Positions 22,065 through 34,200 of a DNA stretch of 64,000 nt are shown here, in pieces (within the stretch, counting starts at the first letter, position 1; each line of letters starts with the position of its first letter). The DNA lies in assembly GCA_021495925.1 (NCBI GenBank), contig JAKEKT010000111.1, positions 1-64,000 on the forward strand, given 5' to 3'. Position numbers and translations under genes: made by a program. The notes beneath the pieces are model-generated. The model ran no database searches and had not been told where the DNA came from. It was given only the letters and a program-made list of their open reading frames with translations. The stretch comes from Diplodia intermedia (taxonomy: Eukaryota > Ascomycota > Dothideomycetes > Botryosphaeriales > Botryosphaeriaceae).

Positions 22065-23649
22065 TCAAGACTCCGTGAAAAGCACAATCTCGCCCCTGTC
22101 GTTTCTCTTCAATCGGATCGACTTCCATAGCTCCTTCTCCTCCTCTTGCTTGCTAACGCCGTGACCCCACCTCTCGAGCCTGTCGCGATGGTACCTCTTG
22201 AGCGCCTTGTTTAGGCTAAGGCCGCGTTCCGATTCCGGTCCCTTGTTGACGTACGAGAGTAAAAGCTCGGGGCGTGATTGGCTATGCAGAACGAGAGCAC
22301 TTGCTTCTCCGCCTGCCTTGCCCTCAACATGGTACTCGATGGCCTTTAACGGCTTGGTCTTGCGATGCTCTCGCTCAGGAGAAGATGAGGAAGTCCGACG
22401 GCGCCTGACCCTGACGATCTCCCGAGGTCGTCTGCGTTCCTTTTCCGAGTCCTTCTCGCGTTTCGATCTGCGGCTGGGTTCGGTCGAGTCGGACATCTTG
22501 CGGGCGCTAGAGTCGCGTTTCCTTCCCCTCTCCTTCTCCGCCTTCGAGTGCTTCTTCCTCTTGATCGGGCTTGAAGGCGAGTTGTCTCCGGCGTCACCCG
22601 AATAGTCTGGGCTGGGCGGATATTCGGTATGGCTCAGCATCTTGTTGAGGCCCCCAGTGAGCCCAGTGTGCAGCATTGGCGGCGCATCCGTCATTGTAGC
22701 ATCCTGCTCCTGCTGAGACTTCACTACTGACATATCCAACTCGTCCACAGCCTGCCGCTTGCGCTTCTTGTCCGATTTCTTCCCCGCGCTTTGATCCTTG
22801 TCTTTGCTGCGTCCATGCTTGGGAGCGGGAGTAAAAGGGTCTTCATTGAAGCTTTCGCAGCGTCCCACTGACGGCTGTAAAGGTCCAGAGCCATACGAGT
22901 GACCGTTCTCCTGGACACCACCAACGTCAGCGCTATCGAATGCTCCTGGCATGTTTTGAGTGTATTCCCGGCCGTCCTCGATCATTCGTGACTCGTCCAC
23001 AGGCGCCAATGATACCTTCGAAGCGTTCGGGGTTGCGTCACTAACGAGAAAGTCAAACACGTTGACCGCTGGAGGTGGACTCGGGGCTTTTGGCGGCGCA
23101 TCGACAACGGCAACAGCGCCGGAGTCTGCACCGGGGGCGTCCTCCAGGGTGGATTTGTGTGGTACCAGCGCCTGCGAGTTGTTCGACTGCTGCTGTCCCT
23201 TCGGCTTCTTCTCCTTGTAAAGCTTTCCCTGGTATTTCTGCGCCTCGCTGATACAGCTCTGTCGGGGATGGAGAGTCAGCATTGTGTTGTGCAAGTTTGC
23301 GAACGTGGAACGGAGTGATGTTGCCGGTGCTGGTGTTGTTGTCGTCGTCGTGGAGCCGAAGCGACGAAGCATGCCGAGCTGGCAACAAGGTCTGGCCTGC
23401 TGCAAGGGAGGGTTCTAAAACGAGGAACGTACGGTATGCGCGCGGTAGGAAGTCCCTTGGAAATGTGTCATGCAGTCGATACAAGTGAAGGACGCCCCCC
23501 AGCACTGGTTGCGATGGCCGTCGAGCTTTTTCTTGGTAAGAACATCACCGCAGCCCTACAAAGGGAGCGCGACAGTCAGCTACTCGCACTGAAGAGGCGC
23601 GCACAAGCACTTCCGGGCGGAGCGGTACCTCGCAAGAGAATGAAACCAT
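22065..23649 (-). CDS. LYAR-type C2H2 zinc-finger nucleolar protein
   Basis: Predicted nucleolar DNA/RNA-binding protein, 445 residues, three exons: 23649-23629 (only 7 codons), 23555-23433 and 23258-22065. The N-terminus is the tandem LYAR finger: Cys6, Cys9, His21, Cys25 and then Cys32, Cys35, His47, Cys50, ending TSCISEAQKYQGKLYKEKK, a strongly conserved block. The middle is acidic/basic low complexity with many KKRKR and RRSKRE patches, probable nuclear and nucleolar targeting signals. The C-terminus (LSLNKALKRYHRDR then ELWKSIRLKRND) looks folded. Animal LYAR works in ribosome biogenesis; that role is inferred here. A model lacking the tiny first exon would lose half of the first finger. 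Confidence 0.88.
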
Positions 23650-24568
23650 GCCGGGCCAGGTAATGTTGAGAAAACGGTAAACAAAGCGCGTGTTCGAGGC
23701 GCCTCGGGGCAGGCTGGCGCGAAGAAGAGGTGCTCGCGGCTGGAGCCGTGCCGGCGAAAGTCTCAAAAAGAGACGACAAAGATTCCAGAGCGTGGTTGAG
23801 CGGCGTGGGAAAGGTTTCGCGCGAGTTTGAGATTGTAGTTTTGCGCGGCCGTCGCGAATCCGTCTTTTAGCGCCCGCGCCACTCCCCAAACCCTGCGTGA
23901 CGGGGGTCCGCCGTGCAGACAGCGCCAGGCACACGGAATCGGTCACACGCACGAAGAGTCCGTTGTCATGAGCCCCGGCCGGGTCCAGCTGCGAGCGACC
24001 ACACCCTCAGCTTGCCGCCCCCGCCGATGTCCGGCTTCGCAGAGGACTCACGTTGACAACAGGACGGCAAATGGTTGAGTCTAGCGCCAGGCAATGGTTT
24101 CTTGCGAGCATGGTTGACTAAGACCGCCTACAGCTGCTGCCAGAGGACCTCGGTGAAAGTGTCTACCTTGCATCCTCAAACGGAATCATCTGCGTGCGAA
24201 CATGCACCTTTAGCTCTGCTCAACGCCTAGGCACGTCGCGAACGACCCGACTCGTACTTCGCAAGTGCCATGGCCCTGTCAGCGAACGCACAGTTGCAAG
24301 CGTGCGAACCTCAATGAGCATTACCGTGCACCACCAACTCCATTTGTGACACCCATCCCCCATGCGCCATGGTCGGATAACGCCTTCTGTGACCTAGAGT
24401 TCAGAGACCAGGTGCCCGGGGCATTGTGGCATGCCCAGGCAGGTCATACGAGAGTGAGACATGGTCGGTCGTAGTTGCTTGATCAACCGCCGTTCGTCCA
24501 CCTGTGCCATCCACGTGCGCCTAGTTAGCTTCCTCGGCGAGGCTGATGGGACGGCCTGAACGGTGCAC
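23650..24568. other. Intergenic, LYAR-type gene upstream region
   Basis: 919 bp between two minus-strand genes. No domain-bearing frame; consistent with promoter plus the 3' end of the Erv2-type gene. Confidence 0.45.
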
Positions 24569-25393
24569 TCACCCCTCCTTCTCCAGCTCAAGCGGTTTCT
24601 CGCCGTTCAGGATGCCTACTAGATCAACTTCCCTCCCGTTATCGCCGCTCAGCTTCTCGACTCTATCCGCTGGCATGTCCGGCTTTTCGTGGGCGCTCAC
24701 TTTGCTGTCCTTCTTGCCGCTCTCCTCCTCCTCCTCCTCGGTGTCGGCGCATCCGCAATCGTAGAAGTCTCCGATCTTCGAGCAGTCGAAGATGTCCTTC
24801 TTTAGCCGCTGGTTGACCTCGTTGTGAACGTGACAGCCCCACGCCGCCGCCGCCGAGCGTGACGATACCTGAGGCGGGAATTTCTCGAGGATTTTTGAAA
24901 AGTGCTGGGCGCATTCGCCGCTGCGAAGGACCCGTCAGCCGGCCGCATCACGCCAAGCTGGACAAGTCAGATGCATATTACCATGGGTACAGGCGCTGGA
25001 ACAAATGTATGTACGACTTCAAAGCAAGCTGCTCGTCGGGGGTGGGGTTGTCGGGGAAGCGCGCAAAGGTCGTATGCAGGAGCTTCCACGCGGCGTTGCC
25101 TAGCTCCGCCCTGGATGCGTCCGATGATCAGCAAGTCACATCTCCTTCCTGTATGACCGGCGTGTGCCCAGAGTCAAGAGCTCCTACTTTGCCGTTTCAT
25201 TTCCAAGCTTGGGGGCAATGGCGGGTCCGGTTAAGGTTGCGCTGCCGATGTCATGCGGTGCTTGGGCGGGATTGACGATGCCTCCCGGGCGGCTAGTGAT
25301 CGGTGGTCGGAAGGAAGAGATGTACAAGACGGAGCAAATGCCAGCTCCCAGGATGAGCAGCAGTATGAGGCGGCGGGTCGGTCCTAGAGGCAT
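24569..25393 (-). CDS. ERV2: Erv2-type FAD-linked sulfhydryl oxidase, ER
   Basis: Flavoenzyme that makes disulfides in the ER lumen using oxygen. 228 residues, three exons: 25393-25188, 25110-24982 and 24920-24569. The N-terminus has a signal anchor (LILLLILGAGICSVLYI) rather than a mitochondrial presequence, which argues for Erv2 over Erv1. The Erv/ALR domain follows: ELGNAAWKLLHTTFARFPD, then YPCGEC with the redox pair Cys112/Cys115 (the Cys112 codon is split by intron 2), then WGCHVHNEVNQRL, the FAD-binding block, and FDCSKIGDFYDCGC. The tail after it is acidic and Lys-rich and longer than in yeast Erv2. It shares a 402-bp divergent promoter with the aminotransferase gene. Confidence 0.92.
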
Positions 25394-25795
25394 TGTGGAT
25401 CGGTGCTGGCAGCGGCGGATGGGGTGTGCAGGCGGAGGGCGAGTTTATGAGGACAGGGAGAACAAAGACTATTGTTGGGCGCGTTTAAGTGGTGTCATGT
25501 CGAGATGGATAGGGACCGGGCCGGGGAGAGCTTGCACATGAACGTGCGACCGAGGCGTGATGAAATGGACAAGGGGCGCCAAGCAGTGCAAGCTCAGGTA
25601 AGGGTAAGGTGGCCCCGTCGTCGCCTTATGGCCTCACCCCACTGCTAGGTACCTAGCGACCCGCCTGCCGCCCCGCCACTCCGCGCCGATCTCGCCCACT
25701 GCAGGAACACCTCAAAACAAACCTTCCACCGTCCACACCACGCATCCACTGTCTGCAACTCAACGCCCGTTTGCCCACAGTCTACCGCCCCGACA
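25394..25795. promoter_or_regulatory. Divergent promoter, ERV2 / aminotransferase
   Basis: 402 bp between two opposed start codons. CT-rich just before the plus-strand ATG, as is common for well-expressed fungal genes. No further motif claimed. Confidence 0.5.
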
Positions 25796-27156
25796 ATGGC
25801 TCCCATCTTCCCTCCGCCCCCCGTCAACACCATTGGTACGCCTCCGGCCGTACCCCGTCCGCTCCGCCGTTGCTGACGATGCGTCATTGCAGACTGGACC
25901 GACATTGGCTTCAAGGTCCGCGAAGGTATGCGCTCTCACCACCCTGCAAGCTGGCTTCCCTGACCCCCGCAACAGTGAACGGCCACATTGAATCGCATTA
26001 CAGCAAGAAAACCGGCCGATGGACCGACCCCGAGTTTGTCGAAGATCCCTACCTCCGCATCCACGGCATGGCGCCTGGCCTCAATTACGGTGCGTCGCAC
26101 TCTTCGCACATCCAGCCATACGTCTGACGCAGGGGCTAGGCCAACAGTGCTACGAGGGCATGAAGGCCTTCCGCGGCCCCGGCGACAAGGAAATCTACAT
26201 ATTCCGTCCGAACATGAATGCGGATCGCATGCAGCACTCGGCCTCTTACATCTCCGTTCCCGAGGTGCCTCAGGACTTGTTTGTAAAGGCCTGCCGCCTT
26301 GCCGTATCTCTCAACGCCGGCTACGTTCCTCCGCACGAGACGGGCGCTGCAATGTACATCCGTCCGCTTCTGTTCGGCTCGAGCGCACAGCTCGGGCTAT
26401 CGCCGCCGGAGGAGTACACGTTCTGCGTATACGTGATGCCCACTGGAGTCTACCACGGTGTCCACCCGGTGGATTGCCTTATTCTGGAGGACTTCGACCG
26501 TGCCGCTCCCCATGGTACCGGCTCCGCAAAGGTCGGAGGCAATTATGCACCCGTTCTGAGGCACAGCGACAAGGCTCGGTCTGAGGGATTCGGAATCACG
26601 CTTCATCTCGATAGCCAAACACGTAGCGTCATCGACGAGTTCTCGACCTCGGGTTTCATTGGCATCAAGCAGAACGGCGACAACATCACGCTCGTGGTGC
26701 CCGACAGCAAGAATGTTATCAAGAGCGTCACCTCCGACAGCGCTTTCCAGCTGGCAAAGTCGTTCGGCTGGAACGTCGAGTGCCGACCGGTGAGTGAATC
26801 AGCCTCTGCGTCTTGGCGTCAAGGTTGAGTTTGCAGTGCTGACGTCCACCGTGCAGGTGCCCTATGACGAGCTGCCCAGCTTCACCGAGGTTTTGGCTGC
26901 AGGAACGGCTGCTGCACTTGTGCCAATCAAATCGATTGCTAGGCGATCCACCAACGACAAGTTCGAATACGTCACGGGAGACGAGCCTGGGCCGCTCTGT
27001 GTCAAGTTGCTCGCCAGCCTCCAGGGTATTCAGCGCGGTAAGCTTGATGACCCATTCGGCTGGCGTGATAGCATCCAAGAAGCGAAAGGCTACAAGGTGA
27101 GGGGCGGCGGGGATGCAAGCAACGGGGCTGCAGACAGCATCGATAAGCTTCCTTGA
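25796..27156 (+). CDS. Class IV (BCAT-like) aminotransferase
   Basis: PLP enzyme related to branched-chain aminotransferases. 378 residues from five exons: 25796-25835, 25893-25925, 25976-26089, 26140-26789 and 26857-27156. The conserved LNYGQQCYEGMKAF block spans intron 3 (the Gly codon is split); the PLP lysine should be in AKVGGNYAPVL; DEFSTSGFIGIK replaces the EGGTMNLF-type motif of mammalian and mitochondrial BCATs. That variant is seen in fungal cytosolic or secondary-metabolism relatives such as the ToxF group (recalled, not checked). No mitochondrial presequence is seen, so cytosolic is likely. The final exon may hold one more intron (a GTGAGG after KGYK), leaving the last 15-20 residues uncertain. 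Confidence 0.88.
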
Positions 27157-28178
27157 AATAGCAGCAGGGGCACAAAGAGCACACCAAGCCGGTACCCAAA
27201 AGCACATTCCGTATTATAACAGACATGCCTTTTCCCTGTTAGTGAGTGCTTCCGGACGGAGGAGACGTGAGTTTCTGTTCTTTTTTGCTTTGTATTTGGG
27301 GGGGAAGGAGGATCGAGTTGGCGGGGATCTCCATGCCTGACGCAATCTTCGCATGCCGAGGTGCTCGGCCCCCAGTACAAGGCCTGCGAGCGGCTGAAAG
27401 GTTGGCGTGAGAAAGCTAAAGATTGCAACAGTCGCTCGGCAGAGACGAGTTGGCCGTGGGCTGAGTGAGAAGCCGGGTGGATCGGGCAGGATACGAGGTC
27501 GATGGTCGGGGCAGCCGAAGCTTCTTTTGTTGTTGATTCTCTTCTGACTGGTGCGACGGGGGGCAGCGCACGCGAGAACAATGCGCCGACTAACTCGACA
27601 ACACAGCAAAATCTCCGCAGCTTTTCGTCCGGGCGGAACGCCTTGTCTCCGGCACTGCTGCCTAGCTTTGGCGGGTCGCAATGCGCCTCATCTGACTGCA
27701 GAATCGGCCGCCAGTGGACGGGAGCACCAGACAGTATCAATTGCGCGCCTTGGCTGCAGCCGTGCGCACCATCCACGCGACCTGTGCTGCATGCGGAGGA
27801 TCTTGGTACAGCGTCAGTCATCCGTCAGTCGTCCACACCGCCGCGCGGAAGTCGTCCCTTCCGCCCTCGCTTTTCCGACTCGCAGTCTCTCGTAAGCAGC
27901 CCAATCGGTCCAAAGCAGCTACCGCTTTAAGCATCGCCCTAGCGGCTCCTTCTGCCTGTGAATCACCACCACTGCACTATGGCTCACCATGCGGCAATCG
28001 CCCGCACCAAACGTCCTGGGCTGGGCCAAGATGGAGCCGTCGTCGCTGTTAGGGCTTATCGTTGCACTCGCGCTATATAGGCCCTTCTGCCTGCGCCTAA
28101 ACAGCCTACCTTCATCCGGAGCAATTCGCCTCGACACCTCACTTTTCCCTTCTCGCCCGCCTTGCCCGTCTGTCTGCC
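27157..28178. other. Intergenic, upstream of the DHA2 transporter
   Basis: 1.02 kb between two plus-strand genes. Open frames on both strands lack any domain. It contains the TATA element listed separately. Confidence 0.45.
28074..28079 (+). promoter_or_regulatory. TATA element of the DHA2 transporter
   Basis: TATATA about 100 bp before the start codon, in otherwise GC-rich DNA. Position is reasonable for a fungal core promoter; not proven. Confidence 0.45.
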
Positions 28179-30029
28179 ATGGCGGACATCAAGGCCCCAG
28201 AGCCGGCCAGCACCCTGGCTGTTCCTGGCACTCGGCAGCAGAGCGGCGCCATCTCCTCTCCTTCCAGTGTTAGCGGGCTCAGCGTTGTCGACGACAAAGA
28301 TGCCGGAAGCGTCTTCGAGAAGGCCTCTCGATCCGACATCGAGGCCGACGCGCCAGTAGAGAAGCTGGAGCCCGTCGTCAGTGCCGAACACCCCACCGGC
28401 CTGAAGCTGTTTATCATTGTGGTCGCCGTCATATGCAGCATTTTCTTGGTACGTACATGCAGTCCCATGCTGCGCCAACCCGTTTTGACTTTACTTGAAG
28501 GTTGCTCTTGACATGACCATCGTCGCTACCGCCATCCCCAAGATCACGGATGAGTTCCGCAGTCTCGATCAAGTTGGCTGGTACGGCAGCGCCTTCTTCC
28601 TCACATTGGGCGCCTTCCAGGCCCCTTGGGGGAAGGCTTACAAGTACCTCCCTCTCAAGGCTAGCTTCTTGGCCTCCATCTTCATTTTCGAGGTCGGCAG
28701 CTTGATATGCGGGGTGGCTCAAAATAGCACCACTCTGATCGTAGGGAGGGCTATCGCGGGCGCAGGCGGAGCCGGCATCGCTGCAGGTGCCTACACCATC
28801 CTTGCCTTCACTGCACCTCCCGGCCAGGCTGCCGCTTACACCGGAATCCTCGGTGCTGTCTATGCTGTCGCCAGTGTCGTTGGCCCCCTGCTTGGCGGTG
28901 CATTCACCGACAAGGTCTCGTGGCGTTGGTGGTGAGTGAACCCCCCTCCTTGCGGCCTCGCAATCAGCCGACTGACGGAAGCAGCTTCTACATCAACCTC
29001 CCCATCGGTGGCCTCGCCGCCTTTATCATCCTCATCTGGTTCCAGGCTCCGAAGAAGGCAAAGCCTGTAGAAGCCCCTCTCTTGGAGAAGTTCTACCAGA
29101 TGGACCCTCTCGGCACTTTTGTCCTCCTCGCCGCTTTCATCTGCCTCATCCTCGCCCTCCAGTGGGGTGGAACCACCAAGTCTTGGAGTGACTCTGAGGT
29201 CATTGGGACGCTTGTAGGCTTCGGCGTGCTCATCGGCATCTTCATCGCCGTTGAGATTTGGCTGGATGACCGTGCCTTGTTGGTCCCGCGCCTGATGAAG
29301 CAAAAGACCATCGCCTTCCTCTCGCTCTTCCAATTCTTCAGCTCAGGCACCTTCATGCTCCTACTATACTACCTGCCCATCTACTTCCAGGTGGTCTCGG
29401 GCGTTTCTGCAGCGCAGTCGGGCGTGCGCAACATCCCGTACATACTCGGCATTGCCCTCTTCACCATCTTTTCAGGTGGTACCATCACGGCAACGGGCCA
29501 CTACTTGCCGCTACTGGCCGTAGGCAGCGTGCTAGCCGCCGTAGGCAGTGGCCTCATCTACACGCTCGACGTCGGCTCGCCTTCATCGCACTGGATCGGT
29601 TATCAGGCGCTGGCCGGCATCGGTAGCGGGCTGGGTATCCAGGTGGGCGTCATCGTCTCGCAGGCCATCGTCCCCGCCGTCGATGTCAGCTCCGTCACCG
29701 CCATCATCCTATTCTGGCAGACGCTTGCCGGCGCCATCTTCGTCAGCGCCGCCCAGTCGCTCTTCGCAAATCGCCTCGTACGCTCCGTGCCCCGCGAGGT
29801 GCCTGGCCTCAACCCCGGCCTCGTCATCGCTACCGGCGCCACCGAGCTGCGCGACGTCTTCAGCGATGACCAGATCGCTGGCGTCGTCCGAGCCTACATG
29901 GACGGCCTGAAGGATGCATATGCCCTCGACATCGCCCTGGCCGGCTGCTCGGTGCTTGTCGCCTTGGCGATGCTGGTGTTTGATTATAGGAAGGTCAAGA
30001 AGGGCATGCCTGGCGCCGGTGGCGCATGA
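28179..30029 (+). CDS. MFS drug transporter, DHA2 family (14 spans)
   Basis: Predicted plasma-membrane proton antiporter of 581 residues from three exons: 28179-28448, 28501-28931 and 28985-30029. After a Ser/Asp-rich cytosolic head of about 75 residues come 14 hydrophobic spans. Markers are VALDMTIVATAIPKITDEF (start of the first drug-resistance signature), VGWYGSAFFLTLGAFQAPWGK, and the antiporter motif C in ASVVGPLLGGAF. FYINLPIGGLAAF is typical of the fungal toxin-efflux group (Tri12/AflT-like), exporting drugs or metabolites. There is no neighbouring biosynthetic gene, so general drug efflux is as likely as metabolite export. Confidence 0.93.
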
Positions 30030-31276
30030 TGGATCGAAAGGGATTTCGAACTCCACAAGATCCAATTACGATACAGCAAGATTTTAGATACGAATCCGGT
30101 GGCTAAGGATATGGTGTGTCAATTTGTTTCCCCAGGCTTTCCTCTAGCGCCTAAGCGCTTCAACTTTTTGTAATCGATCCCGTAATAGACATACAGTAAA
30201 GACTAGAAACAAGAACAGCGCTTTGTATGAATGATGCTCTACTCTATCATGTCTGCCTCATTGCTTGCCATTCCAATGCCGGGCCTTCCTGTTGACGAAA
30301 CGCCGTCACTGAGCTTGGATACAGATACCTTTGAGTTGTTTGCCCCAGAAGAGTCGAGGCCGTTACGAATATCTTTATGACTAGACTTAAAAGCATTAGT
30401 ACATTGAAAGCAAGTCTCGAATACTACACCTGCTGGGTACAAGCCGTCTCCACCATACGTATACTCCCTGACTGGTTTTAAAGTCGCCATCTGCTACTCC
30501 GTTGGCAACAATAAATCAGAATATATACTCTGTTTGTAGTAGAAAAACTTGCGATAGATGACTGGGAGGTATCTCTACGTATCTAGACGTATGCTTTGTG
30601 CGGCAATTCCTTCAGTGAAGCAACATAAGAGCACCTCTTCTCATACCAAAGTTTTTATAGTCACTGCCAACCTCTGAGACGAGCTGGTATGGCTTCGTTT
30701 TGGCCATGCATCGTCAAGACATTGCCTAGAAAGCGAAGACGAAGTACAAGGGCAGCCACCGTGGCACTGTCGTACTGTCAACTATCCCTTTCTAAACATC
30801 AAGTGCGCAGTCCGGTCTGCTGGGCCCTCTATTGGTGGACTTGGATGCATCCTGAATCCATACAATGTCTTCTCGAGCAGGAAAGGGTTTTAACAAAGCC
30901 ATCAATGAACTAGGCTTAAAGGGGGTATCTATCAGTTTTAAGCAGTACAATCGAGAAAAAAATGTAAGCATCCCGAGAGAACAACCGGTCGAACGAAACC
31001 AGCCAGAGGGGAGCTCGCTTACGTCCCTCATCAGCAGCGAACCTCAGCTGTCCGTCCCTATTAATACGCCTTCAAGGACTTTAGCCATGTCCACCCCGTG
31101 TCTAGAACCCATCATTTCCACCATCATCACATGAGAATGCAACTCGTTTCGGCCCTCTGCCTCACTCCTTCATCGCCCACTTCCGCACTATTCGGAACCG
31201 TTCCAGCTCCTTCCCTACTTGAGAACTGTATCCAATCCTCCAATCAGTCATACCTGTGTGCGCAATCGAGTCATAC
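30030..31276. other. Convergent 3' region, AT-richer
   Basis: 1.25 kb between the DHA2 stop and the stop of the giant glycosylase gene. Composition is more AT-rich than its surroundings. An 83-residue frame at 30239-30490 (minus) has no recognisable feature and I do not call it a gene. Confidence 0.45.
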
Positions 31277-34200
31277 TCAAAGTTCAGGACTTGCCTGACG
31301 GGCACTGCCTTCTCCAACACCTTCCATTGCAACATCGCCGTCCTCATGGCCTTCATCGCCACTTCTGTACTCAATCGGGCTGGAAAGTGAATCGATCTCG
31401 ACCTTGTTCGCCCCATCCGCCTCTCCCGCCACCCTCTTGGTCGGGCTCTCCGGTTGTGGTGTCTCATCGACCTCCCCACTAAAGTACCACTTTGCTTCTC
31501 TTTCCCATCGTCTGAACATCCTTGCCATGCCGGCAAGAGGAGCACAAGGGCTACTGCCACCGTCTCTGTCGCTCGTAGCGTCGTCGTCATCCGTGGAAGT
31601 GCCGGTCTCGCTGTCCGTTACGTTTTCTGTTACCTCACCATCGCCAATGACAGAAGCAACGCTAGTTGGAAAGGGGGACCGAGGAATTGGTTGATTTGCG
31701 GAGGCCTGCGTCAAGAGGCGGCTTTGCGAGAGGCTGGCTTCGCGGACAAGCTGAGCTGCGGCCAGCTGACTGCTGCTGTCTCCTTCGTATGATCCAACGC
31801 CCGGCAGTCCATCTGTGCTGTCCGTATCGCTCGTGGAGGTACCGGCCTCATCGCCCTCAACAAAACCGTGAAATCCGTGGTCGCGAGCGGGCGAGTTGGG
31901 GGAGAGTGCAGCATCGGGATCCCTTGCTCCCTCCGCAATTGCTTCGCTCTTATCCACCCCACCTTCAATCCAAACGTCTTCCCCGCTTCCCTGGTCCCAT
32001 CGCCATTTCTCCTCCGCCACCTTCACCTCCTCGCTGTTTGCAAGGTTCCTCTCTCCAGTCTCCGGGTCCCACATCCATCCATCCCTCAACCACATCCACC
32101 TCAGGAAAGCCCTCAGCTCCTTATCGCCCGGCCTGACCCTCTTCCACTCGGGCTCAAAGCCCTCGTCCCCCGCACCTCCACCATTCCAGTCCAGCGCCAC
32201 ACCTCTCAACGCATCGCGGCAGAAAATACGCCAACTATCGAGCGCGTACGGGCCGCAACCAGGTAAATGTGCAATTTCATAGGCTGCAGTGCGAGGATCC
32301 GCGTCATCCAAGATCTCACCGGGTTTGATGTCCCTCTGAACTCCCTTGGTCGGGTAATTGGGGCTGCGATGGCGTCGACCGGATTGCGGAGGATCAAGCA
32401 GCCAACGCTTGGCGAACTCGATGAGCTTAATGGCCCGCACATTTTGCAGGCCTAGTGGGCGTAGCATGGCGGTGATATCAAGAACATTGGCGTGCGCGAG
32501 GTCATCGGGTGTCGGATACTGCGCGATAAATTGGCGGAACTTTGGAATGGCGGAGCTGCCTTTGGTCTTGTTGAGGAACATGACGGCAATAAGAAGCTGA
32601 AAAGGTCTATGTGCGAGTTCCTCTTGGATCAGGCCAAAGCGTGAGGCTTTGACAGAGGGAAAAGGCAGAGAGGAGACGGTGCCGGCAGGTGGACGCCCGG
32701 TTTTTAGGGGATCGGGCGTAGAGGCGAAGTGCGGCGAGCGCAGACTAGTGCGACGCTTCTGCGCAGAGAGACTTCCGTCAGGACGTAAGAACCCCTTCGG
32801 CTCGTGGTCGTAGGATGAAGCTCTGCTATCGAGATCCGACTGTTCTTTCATAATTTCTGGACCAGACGGGATCGACGGCAATTGCACGGCACCTGATCCA
32901 GGAAATTGAGACTTGGGCTTAGTCGATCCCACTGACGCGTCGCGGCGTCCTCCAGAAATCCAGGGATAATCCTCAGAAGTACCGCGGCGACTCCGATCTA
33001 TAGATTGAGCCAGGGTCTTTGGAGGTGACATGGTATCCCATCTTCGTGTGCTTGCTATACGGGCATTCTTATGGAGTTGCTCGGGTCGCGAATCGTCCAC
33101 TGATGATGACCTATCGGACGACATAGGCTGTTCGGCCTCGTTGATCCGTCTGAGGGTCGAGTCACACTCATATTCCTGGTTGTCATCGGCCTCTGGCCCC
33201 TTAGCGTCCGTACTCTCATCTTCGATACTGAAGCCGTTGAACTCACTCTCGTCGTCGCCGCTGCCGTTATCCGCATCGTGTACCACATCTCCGAAATCGA
33301 CCGGATCCGCAACTTGACCGAAATGGACTGAGTGCACGGGTCGAGAAGGTGTAGCTTCGTCCGCGACAGAATCATCCTCTTCAGTTGCTGAGTCTTCGCC
33401 CATGTCGGCTACCAAATCATCTTCGTTGTTTCGTTCTTTGCCATCACTCTCACCGGCATCAGAATCATCTTGCATTGACGCGGCCTGTTGATCTCCTTTT
33501 TTGTACCGATGGTCATCCTCGGGTAACGGGTCCTCTTCATCTTCATGGTCATAAGCATCGTATGTCAACACCTTATCGGCCTGGAGAGACTGCGGCTTCT
33601 TCAATATTTTGACGCAAACGAATCGACCAACTGAGCCCGTCTCACTCGCGGGTGAAGAGATCGACTTCGCCTCTTTAGTGACAGCGCTTCGTTTCGTGGA
33701 GGATGATCTCAAGCCAGATCGATTCCCAATGGAATCATTGGAACCGGTCCTGCTCGGTCCTGAAAGAGTGAGGGGTGACGCGCTGGCATCGGTCGCAGAC
33801 AACTTCGTCCTGGATTGCGAACGAGTGACAGGCGAATTGAACGGCATATCATGTCCAGCAGGCTTTTCGTCAAGTTCTTCGGACTCGCTCGGTGATTCCG
33901 GTGGAGGAAGTTGATTAGTCTCCACCCTTCTTGGCAAGGGTTTGGCTGCCTTCTGTGATCGCCTTCTGACGAAACCTAAGAATGGCTGATCCTCGACCGC
34001 CGGTGATTGAGGCGTGCTCTTTCTGGCACGTCCAAGTGAGTTCTCCTTCGGCGACAACGATTGGGCAGTTTCAGGGCGACATTGCCGCTCCTTGGGCGGA
34101 GGGGGCCTCTTCTGCGTGTTGAAGTGAGACGAAAGAGTCCCACTTTGCTTCCAACGCTTTTCTGCTGAGTCCTGGTTCGGGCCTTCGTCTCCTTCCAGAG

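Noticed and set aside
30239..30490. 83-codon minus frame
   Set aside because: No homology that I recognise and located in AT-rich 3' DNA; too weak to call.
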